Shown here one piece after another: positions 58,886-64,000 of a stretch of 64,000 nucleotides of DNA. The notes under the pieces were generated by a model. It was not told the DNA's origin and did not search any database. It saw only the letters and a list, made by a program, of their open reading frames with translations. Location of the stretch: assembly GCF_017603825.1 (NCBI RefSeq), contig NZ_CP072014.1:2480001-2544000 (forward strand). The letters run 5' to 3'. The position numbers were made by a program, and so were the translations under genes. Every line of letters starts with the position of its first letter. Position 1 is the stretch's first letter. Source of the DNA: Arthrobacter crystallopoietes (GTDB lineage: Bacteria; Actinomycetota; Actinomycetes; Actinomycetales; Micrococcaceae).

Positions 58886-59539
58886 ATGGCACTGAATCGT
58901 GGGTATGGGGTGGTGGCGGGGGTCAAAGAGGACTACTTCCGGGATCCGCCGAACGACTACGGGCAGTACTTCCACGGGAACCTGCGGCTGCGCACGCCCG
59001 CGGGTGTCTACCACTGTGCGATCGACGTCGACAGCAAGGCCGTTCCGAACGGCGTGCAGTGGCGGATCATCGAGCTGCGGCCCTCGATGCTCAAGGGCGT
59101 GGACAAACTCGGCGACGGTTGGCATCCGCTAGAGTCCACGGCGGATTCCGGTGCGCTGGACTTCATCCGCAACCGGGACCTGAGCTGGCGGCACCACCTG
59201 GGTTGTGTTCCGGGACTGCTGGCCGCGGTGTTCCGGGTGCATTTCCCCGTGCCGTGGAAGTCGGGCGTGAGCACCGAGGCGCTCGCCGACCTTGAGCCGC
59301 TCCTTGAGGTCGCGCAGCGGATCTGGGTCTTCGGCGAACCGTTCGAAGACGGACTTGGCGTGCACAACATCCACCAGAACCAGGGCGACCCGCTCGATTC
59401 GCAATGGTCGGCGGAAAACGGCATCTGGCAGGACGGTGCCACCCTGGTGCAGCGGCAGGACGGCTCGTTTGTGCTGTTCTGCAACAAGTTCGTCACCCAG
59501 TCGGTCCGGACGGACGAGAACGGCAAGCCGCGGAAATAG
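58886..59539 (+). CDS. DUF2278 (YukJ-like) protein
   Basis: A 217-residue protein matching the DUF2278 family. It opens with YGVVAGVKEDYFRDPPNDYGQYFHGNLRLRT, has WRHHLGCVPG and VWVFGEPF-type segments, and closes with GVHNIHQNQGDPLDSQWSAENGIWQDGATLVQ, the family hallmark of an H-x-I-H-x-NQG motif with invariant Trp. The function of DUF2278 is not known; conserved His/Asn/Gln residues suggest a metal-binding or hydrolytic site. The ATG at 58886 with GAGGTGG upstream is used. It stands alone. Confidence 0.83.
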   Translation: MALNRGYGVVAGVKEDYFRDPPNDYGQYFHGNLRLRTPAGVYHCAIDVDSKAVPNGVQWRIIELRPSMLKGVDKLGDGWHPLESTADSGALDFIRNRDLSWRHHLGCVPGLLAAVFRVHFPVPWKSGVSTEALADLEPLLEVAQRIWVFGEPFEDGLGVHNIHQNQGDPLDSQWSAENGIWQDGATLVQRQDGSFVLFCNKFVTQSVRTDENGKPRK

Positions 59540-59616
59540 CGAACCCCATTGAGTGGTCCTTGCAGCGGGGTTAGTGTCGGAAGCAGGATCCATTACATCC
59601 GAGACCGCAATCAAGA

Positions 59617-59647
59617 TCGGGCAGGGCACAGTTGCGCGCCTGCCCGA
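59617..59647. repeat. 9-bp inverted repeat before the PfkB gene
   Basis: TCGGGCAGG (59617-59625) pairs perfectly with CCTGCCCGA (59639-59647). It may terminate the DUF2278 transcript or attenuate the downstream kinase-nucleotidase pair. Confidence 0.4.
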
Positions 59648-59694
59648 GGCAAGGAGGCTGGCGTGGCTGAACGCCGGATTGAAAGGAGCCTGCG

Positions 59695-60681
59695 ATGGGC
59701 TCCATAGTGATATTTGCTCCGTCGCCGGTGCTGACCGTGACCGTGGAGGATCTGGAAGGGACCGCGGACATCCACCTCCATGCCGGAGGCCAGGGCGTGT
59801 GGCAGGCTCGGATGCTCACCGCACTGGGCGCTTCGGTCACGATGTGTGGTGTGTTTTCCGGGGAGACCGGGCGCATAGTGCGCCATCTGATCGCCGACGA
59901 AGGCGTCCATGTGCTCTCGGTGGAGGGTCAGGGCAACGGCGGCGCGTACATCCACGACCGGCGGGACGGTGGAAGGAAAGTAGTCGCCGAATCCCCGGGC
60001 GACAAGCTCTCCCGGCACGAGCTCGACGAGTTGTACGGCCTAACGATCAAGGCAGGAATGGACGCCGGAACGGTGATCCTCAGCGGCGCTGCCCGGGAAG
60101 ACGCGGTGCCGGCCGACGTGTACCGGCGGTTGGCCGCGGACCTCCGTACCGCGGGCTGCAGGGTCATTACCGACCTGGCGGGGGAACGGCTGACTGCTTC
60201 GCTGGCCGGAGGGCTGGCCGTGGTCAAGATCGCCGACGACGAACTCGTGGAGTCCGGCCGCGCGGCCAGTTCCAGCCCCGCCGACATCGTCGAGGCGATG
60301 CGCAAGCTAAACGAAGAGGGAGCGGAAACAGTGATTGTCACCCGCGCCCATCTGCCGTCCCTGCTGCTGGACGAGGGCGAGGTCAGCGAGATACACATGC
60401 CGGAGATGCAGAGCGTGGACACCAGCGGGGCCGGCGATTCGCTGACCGCCGGCGTCGCCGCGACCCTGTCCGACGGCGGCTCCATGCATGAAGCCGTGGT
60501 GCTGGGAACCGCAGCAGGTGCGCTGAACGTGACCAGGCACGGCCTGGGCACCGGCGAGGCGGCCGCGATCCATAAGCTGAGCAGCCTGGTAAAGGTGGTT
60601 CCCTTCGAGGGCGAGGCTGAAGCAGACCAGTCGCAGCAAATTAGTCCGGACGAGCTCGCGCAGAAGATACGGAAACAATGA
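59695..60681 (+). CDS. PfkB family sugar/nucleoside kinase
   Basis: A 328-residue ribokinase-fold kinase. The C-terminal signature VDTSGAGDSLTAG (about 241-253) holds the catalytic base Asp and anion hole. The N-terminal substrate-side motif is HLHAGGQGVWQARMLTALGA, like the phosphofructokinase-B/tagatose kinase type in which GG(K/Q)G(.)N occurs, here GGQGVWQA with Trp in place of the usual Asn. It phosphorylates a sugar, sugar phosphate or nucleoside with ATP in the cytoplasm. The stop overlaps the SurE start by four bases (ATGA). The C-terminal 30 residues are acidic and look extra to the fold. Confidence 0.83.
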   Translation: MGSIVIFAPSPVLTVTVEDLEGTADIHLHAGGQGVWQARMLTALGASVTMCGVFSGETGRIVRHLIADEGVHVLSVEGQGNGGAYIHDRRDGGRKVVAESPGDKLSRHELDELYGLTIKAGMDAGTVILSGAAREDAVPADVYRRLAADLRTAGCRVITDLAGERLTASLAGGLAVVKIADDELVESGRAASSSPADIVEAMRKLNEEGAETVIVTRAHLPSLLLDEGEVSEIHMPEMQSVDTSGAGDSLTAGVAATLSDGGSMHEAVVLGTAAGALNVTRHGLGTGEAAAIHKLSSLVKVVPFEGEAEADQSQQISPDELAQKIRKQ

Positions 60682-61454
60682 ACAAGCCGAAAATGGTCCT
60701 GATTACGAACGACGACGGCATCGACTCTCCGGGTCTGCATGCCTTGGCTGCCGGTGCCGTGGAGGCCGGGCTCAACGTCACGGTTGCCGCACCGGTGGTG
60801 GAAGCCAGCGGCAGCAGCGCCTCCATCACCGCCCGGGAGGACGAGGGCCGCATCCGCATCGAGGAGCGGAAGTTGGAAGGCCTCGACGGTGTTCCGGCGT
60901 TCGCGGTCCACGGCGCGCCGGGCTTCATCGCCATGATTGCTACCCATGGCGCCTTTGGCGACCCGCCCGACGTCGTACTTTCCGGGGTGAACCGCGGTGC
61001 GAACGTCGGACGTGTGATCCTGCACTCCGGCACGGTAGGCGCAGCGCTGACCGCGGGCATCAACGGCGGCCACGGGATGGCGGTGTCGCTGGACACCGGT
61101 ATGCATCCTGCGCATCTGTACTGGGACAACGCCGCTCGGCTGGCGACGGGACTGCTGCCGTTCCTGCTGGAGCAGGAGGCCGGCACCGTGCTGAACCTCA
61201 ATGTGCCCAACACGGACTCGCCTGAACTGCCCGAATATCGGACGGCGACACTGGCCGAATTCGGTGTTGTCCAAACCACCATGGCCGAACGCGGACAGCA
61301 ACATCTTCGTCTGGCCATTGCGGACAGCAAGGAGGAAGCGCCGCCGGAGAGCGACTTCGCGCTGCTGGCCGCCGGCTTCGCCACCGTGACCAGCATCCAG
61401 CCGGTGACCGAAAGCAAGCTGCCCGATCTGGAGCGGAGTCTGCCGCGCACGTAA
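60678..61454 (+). CDS. surE: SurE-family 5'/3'-nucleotidase
   Basis: A 258-residue SurE-fold phosphatase. LITNDDGIDSPGLHAL (residues 8-23) holds the metal-binding Asp pair, VEASGSSASIT the loop serine, and LSGVNRGANVGRVILHSGTVGAA the conserved Asn and Ser/Thr. Family members remove phosphate from nucleoside monophosphates and short polyphosphates. The C-terminus is somewhat longer than the core. It is translationally coupled to the PfkB kinase gene, so a kinase and a phosphatase are made together. Confidence 0.85.
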   Translation: MNKPKMVLITNDDGIDSPGLHALAAGAVEAGLNVTVAAPVVEASGSSASITAREDEGRIRIEERKLEGLDGVPAFAVHGAPGFIAMIATHGAFGDPPDVVLSGVNRGANVGRVILHSGTVGAALTAGINGGHGMAVSLDTGMHPAHLYWDNAARLATGLLPFLLEQEAGTVLNLNVPNTDSPELPEYRTATLAEFGVVQTTMAERGQQHLRLAIADSKEEAPPESDFALLAAGFATVTSIQPVTESKLPDLERSLPRT

Positions 61455-61489
61455 CCCGAAGGAGAAAGCCTAGCCGAACAACGCGTTGG

Positions 61490-61520
61490 GGAATCCGCTT
61501 TGCAGACGGGACGGGATTCC
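61490..61520. terminator. Short hairpin between convergent genes
   Basis: GGAATCC (61490-61496) pairs with GGATTCC (61514-61520) across 17 bases and overlaps the stop codon of the TetR gene. It could serve both convergent genes, though it is weaker than the family hairpins. Confidence 0.35.
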
Positions 61521-62239
61521 TATGTGACTGTTCGCGGACGGGGCGTGAGCCGGGCTGCGAGGCCAGAGAGCAGGATGTTGAGTCCTTCATCGAGTTCGGC
61601 GGCACCGTCGTAGTCGGCCAGGGCAGATGCCAGGGCGCGCAGGTGCGGGAATTGCTTTGCGGGTAAGCGGTGCAGGCCGAGACGGAGCAGGGCTTCGTTT
61701 TCTTCGGGGTCCACGATGAATTCCTGCAGTTCGTTGAGAATGTGGCCGTACAGGAAGCCGTAGTAGGCCCGGTAGACGTGCAGGGAGTCCTCGGCACCGA
61801 ATCCGGCCTCGGCCAGCAGTGACAGGATCTGCTCCAGCGGGCGGAGTGTGCCCAGGGGGCGTAATCCCAGCGGAGTGGAAAGGGGACGCGTTACCAGCAG
61901 GGGCACGACGTTGGGGTGCCGGAGCGCTAGTAACCGCAGGTCATGGGCGATCCGACGCAGCTGCCCCTGCCAGTCCTGGTCGTCCGGGACGATGGCGAGT
62001 TCGTTCAGGACCAGTTCCGTTACGCCATCCAGCAGTGCTGCACGGTTGTCGGCGTAGCGGTACAGGCTCATCGGGTCCCTGCCCAGTTCCTGCCCTAGCC
62101 GGCGCATCGTCAGGGCTTCCAGGCCTTCGGCATCCACGAGTTCGAGTGCGGCCGAAAGCACCGCCTCGCGGGTCAGCTTCGACCTGCCGCGGGGGACGTG
62201 GTCCTGCCGGGAGTCGTTCGAGGGGGGCATGGTTTCCAT
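61520..62239 (-). CDS. TetR family regulator (TetR_C_1)
   Basis: A 239-residue regulator. The HTH is near 22-65 (LTREAVLSAALELVDAEGLEALTMRRLGQ, then DPMSLYRYADNRAAL). The C-terminal domain LRRIAHDLRLLALRHPNVVPLLVTRP matches the TetR_C_1 class found in actinobacteria, often for drug or small-molecule response. The start may be 62239 or the ATG at 62230. Two adjoining palindromic half-sites (62298-62326) upstream are the likely autoregulatory operator. Confidence 0.86.
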   Translation of the reverse strand: METMPPSNDSRQDHVPRGRSKLTREAVLSAALELVDAEGLEALTMRRLGQELGRDPMSLYRYADNRAALLDGVTELVLNELAIVPDDQDWQGQLRRIAHDLRLLALRHPNVVPLLVTRPLSTPLGLRPLGTLRPLEQILSLLAEAGFGAEDSLHVYRAYYGFLYGHILNELQEFIVDPEENEALLRLGLHRLPAKQFPHLRALASALADYDGAAELDEGLNILLSGLAARLTPRPRTVT

Positions 62240-62297
62240 CCTGATCGGAGCGCAGCGGAAGGTAGGTGCTTGTCAGTCCACCGCACTTGCATTACCC

Positions 62298-62326
62298 GTA
62301 GTCTACGCCTAAAGTCTACGGTGTAG
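62298..62326. promoter_or_regulatory. Candidate TetR operator
   Basis: GTAGTCTAC (62298-62306) and CTACGGTGTAG (62316-62326) are both GTAG/CTAC palindromes, and GTCTACG occurs twice in direct orientation (62301, 62314). They lie 60-90 bases upstream of the TetR gene and in the promoter region of the small plus-strand gene at 62467. Confidence 0.5.
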
Positions 62327-62466
62327 GGCGTCGCTTCGGCTTCGTCCCATCGGCGGCCACCCCAGTCAGGGACGGCGGCTGCTTCGGTGCTTGGTGCACG
62401 GCTCCGAAGTCATTTGCTGCTGTAGCGAAACGGCGGCACCAAGGCACCCTGAGGAAAAGAGCCACC

Positions 62467-62721
62467 ATGGCACATTCCCACTTCGACCGATTCCTGCAGG
62501 AAGCGACCGCCCCTGACCTTGAATCGGACCGCACACTTGCCCCCGGTCCTCTGTACGGTCTGTACGTCAGCTGGTGCGAAGTCACACGGACTCCGCGCCG
62601 GACGGAGAAAACCTTTCGGGCTGCCATGAGGAGCCGCGTCGGTGCCGGGCCCAACGGCCTGTGCATGAAAGGTCCGGCCGCGGCTGATTACTTCCTGGCC
62701 AGCTATCCACGACTGACCTGA
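62467..62721 (+). CDS. Small protein, helical, unknown function
   Basis: An 84-residue soluble protein. FDRFLQEATAPDLESDRTLAPGPLYGLYVSWCEVTRTP is followed by KTFRAAMRSRVGAGPNGLCMKGPAAADYFLASYP. The YGLYVSWC..T...RRTEKTFRAAM pattern resembles the winged-helix end of some phage/plasmid primase-type proteins and small actinobacterial orphan proteins, so a nucleic-acid role is possible but not shown. AGGAAAAG stands before the ATG. Divergent from TetR and possibly controlled by it. Confidence 0.6.
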   Translation: MAHSHFDRFLQEATAPDLESDRTLAPGPLYGLYVSWCEVTRTPRRTEKTFRAAMRSRVGAGPNGLCMKGPAAADYFLASYPRLT

Positions 62722-62874
62722 ACCCGGTTCACGGCACCGGCCCGCCGGGATCCCGGCGCGGCAAATCCGGCACTGGTAGTAAATGACGTGGTTCTGCCGA
62801 CTTGGCGTTCATCCCACACCGGGACTGCGGTCAGCGTCCAAGGCCACTGACTTGAGGGAAATCTGATATTGGGC

Positions 62875-64000
62875 ATGATTGAAAGAGGGCACCTGCTCAG
62901 CGGGCGTTACCGGATCGAGGAGCTCGTCGGCCGCGGGGGTCAATCCAGCGTATACCGCGCGGTCGATCAACTGCTGGAGCGGGACGTGGCGGTCAAGGTA
63001 TTCCATAGAAGCCGGCACGGCGACGCCGAGCAGGCCCGCCGGCAGGAATCCGAAGTGCGGATCCTGGCCGGGATGAGCCACCATGCGCTCGTCACATTGT
63101 TCGATACGGGTGTAGACCCCACGAACGCATCCGTCTCCTATCTGGTCATGGAGCTTGTGCGCGGCCCCGATCTTCGCCGGCGCCGCGCACAGGCACCGGT
63201 CTCTGCTGCGCATGTGGCGCTGATTGGCCATGATCTTGCTGACGGCCTTGCCTATATCCACCATCACGGAATTGTCCACCGGGACGTCAAACCGGCCAAC
63301 GTTCTCCTGGTTGACTACAACCACCAAGATCCGAGGCCGCGTGCCAAGCTAAGTGATTTCGGCGTCGCCATGATCCTGGGAGACGACGGGTTCGACGATG
63401 GGGATACTTCCGGAACGCCGCACTACCTGAGTCCTGAGCAGGCTGTGGGGGAACCTGTGGGCCCGTCCTGCGACGTGTACTCACTCGGACTGGTCCTGCT
63501 CGAAGCGCTGACCGGCGAGGTGGCCTTTCCGGGTGCCCCGATCCAGTCGGCACTGGCCCGGCTGCTGCATCCTCCGCAGGTCCCGGCCGGCCTCGCGCCC
63601 CGATGGGCCGAACTGCTGACCTCAATGCTCTCTCGCGACCCCTCCTCCAGGCCGTCCGCCCTGGAGGTCTCCCTGGCGCTACGGCAGGAAATTTCCCGGG
63701 GCGCCGGGAGGCGCAGGGTTGAGTCCTCTCCGTGGGATGATGAGGAGTCCAGGATGCAGGCGGTGCACCGGTACCGGATCCTGGACACGCTTCCCGACGG
63801 CATGTTCGACCGGGTGGCAATGATCGCGGCACGGGTATTCTCCGTGCCTGTCGCGATTGTGAGCATAGTGGACCATGACCGCATCTGGTTCAAAACGCAT
63901 CACGGCACGGAGGTCGAACAAATCGGCAGGGATCCGGGCCTGTGTGCCTCAGCTATTCTTCAAGATGGCCCGTGGATCATCCCAGACGCAACCGCTGATC
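62875..64000 (+). CDS. Ser/Thr protein kinase fused to GAF domain (3' truncated by window end)
   Basis: The first 375 codons are in the window. The kinase domain (about 10-280) has the glycine loop GRGGQSSVYRA, VAVKVF (Lys41), IVHRDVKPANVLL (catalytic Asp137), SDFGVA (metal Asp161) and SGTPHYLSPEQA; all key residues are intact. From about 292 a GAF domain begins: VHRYRILDTLPDGMFDRVAMIARVFSVPVAI, then VSIVDHDRIWFKT and ILQDGPWIIPDA. The GAF domain is still open at the edge, so further sensor or output domains may follow. No membrane segment is seen, unlike PknB types, so a cytoplasmic kinase is likely. The ribosome site before ATG 62875 is weak. Confidence 0.88.
   Translation, partial: MIERGHLLSGRYRIEELVGRGGQSSVYRAVDQLLERDVAVKVFHRSRHGDAEQARRQESEVRILAGMSHHALVTLFDTGVDPTNASVSYLVMELVRGPDLRRRRAQAPVSAAHVALIGHDLADGLAYIHHHGIVHRDVKPANVLLVDYNHQDPRPRAKLSDFGVAMILGDDGFDDGDTSGTPHYLSPEQAVGEPVGPSCDVYSLGLVLLEALTGEVAFPGAPIQSALARLLHPPQVPAGLAPRWAELLTSMLSRDPSSRPSALEVSLALRQEISRGAGRRRVESSPWDDEESRMQAVHRYRILDTLPDGMFDRVAMIAARVFSVPVAIVSIVDHDRIWFKTHHGTEVEQIGRDPGLCASAILQDGPWIIPDATAD

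Noticed and set aside
1-64000. tRNA, rRNA, insertion sequences, integrase genes and attachment sites
   Set aside because: None could be recognised by eye; the accessory character comes from catabolic operons and decayed genes, not from visible mobile elements.

Overview
The window is high-GC DNA with strong GC3 codon bias. It carries DUF222/HNH and DUF2278 proteins, MetallophosN/C phosphoesterases, a Tat-exported DUF3237 protein, many ATGA/TGATG gene overlaps and abundant small-molecule catabolism. This fits a soil actinobacterium of the Micrococcaceae (Arthrobacter-like), most likely a chromosomal segment rich in accessory catabolic operons. No rRNA, tRNA, CRISPR array, transposase or replication origin was seen.

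Layout. (1) 1-11.4 kb: a partial aminotransferase and an M20 hydrolase (+) converge on a seven-gene minus-strand operon: amino-acid ABC transporter (binding protein, permease, ATPase), D-2-hydroxyacid dehydrogenase, YtcJ-like amidohydrolase, AruI-like ThDP decarboxylase and AbgB-like M20 hydrolase. A two-module Lrp/AsnC regulator is divergent to it. Together they look like import and breakdown of an N-substituted amino acid or amide. (2) 11.6-12.5 kb: decayed DUF5677 remnant. (3) 12.5-18.5 kb: binding protein, ATPase, fused permease, glycerophosphodiesterase and LacI regulator in one operon behind a perfect 22-bp operator. (4) 18.7-21.3 kb: a membrane protein and an orphan histidine kinase. 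(5) 21.6-33.2 kb: sugar-acid catabolic cluster (TRAP importer, fuconate-type dehydratase, SDR, two FAH-fold enzymes, semialdehyde dehydrogenase, Ldh2-type dehydrogenase) with a divergent GntR regulator and a second D-2-hydroxyacid dehydrogenase. (6) 33.2-36.9 kb: TetR, MFS transporter and amidohydrolase, with twin palindromic operators. (7) 37-39.7 kb: gene-poor stretch with small proteins and an HTH pseudogene. (8) 39.7-58.6 kb: secreted enzymes (alpha/beta hydrolase, esterase with C-terminal repeats, two tandem phosphoesterases, subtilisin with the same C-terminal repeats, HtrA-like lipoprotein protease), interspersed with a universal stress protein, a lipoprotein and a DUF222-HNH nuclease. 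(9) 58.9-64 kb: DUF2278 protein, translationally coupled PfkB kinase and SurE nucleotidase, TetR regulator, small protein, and a Ser/Thr kinase-GAF fusion cut by the window end.

The most striking non-coding signal is a family of long GC-rich hairpins at gene ends. Most share a core close to GGCGGGTGG..CCACCCGCC, and nearly all end in a CCGCCGTCGT-like right flank. Roughly ten copies or relics occur in 64 kb. Other regulatory DNA includes a LacI palindrome, paired TetR sites one integral number of helical turns apart, an SOS-box-like site before the DUF222 gene, and hairpins placed between binding-protein and downstream transporter genes in both ABC operons.
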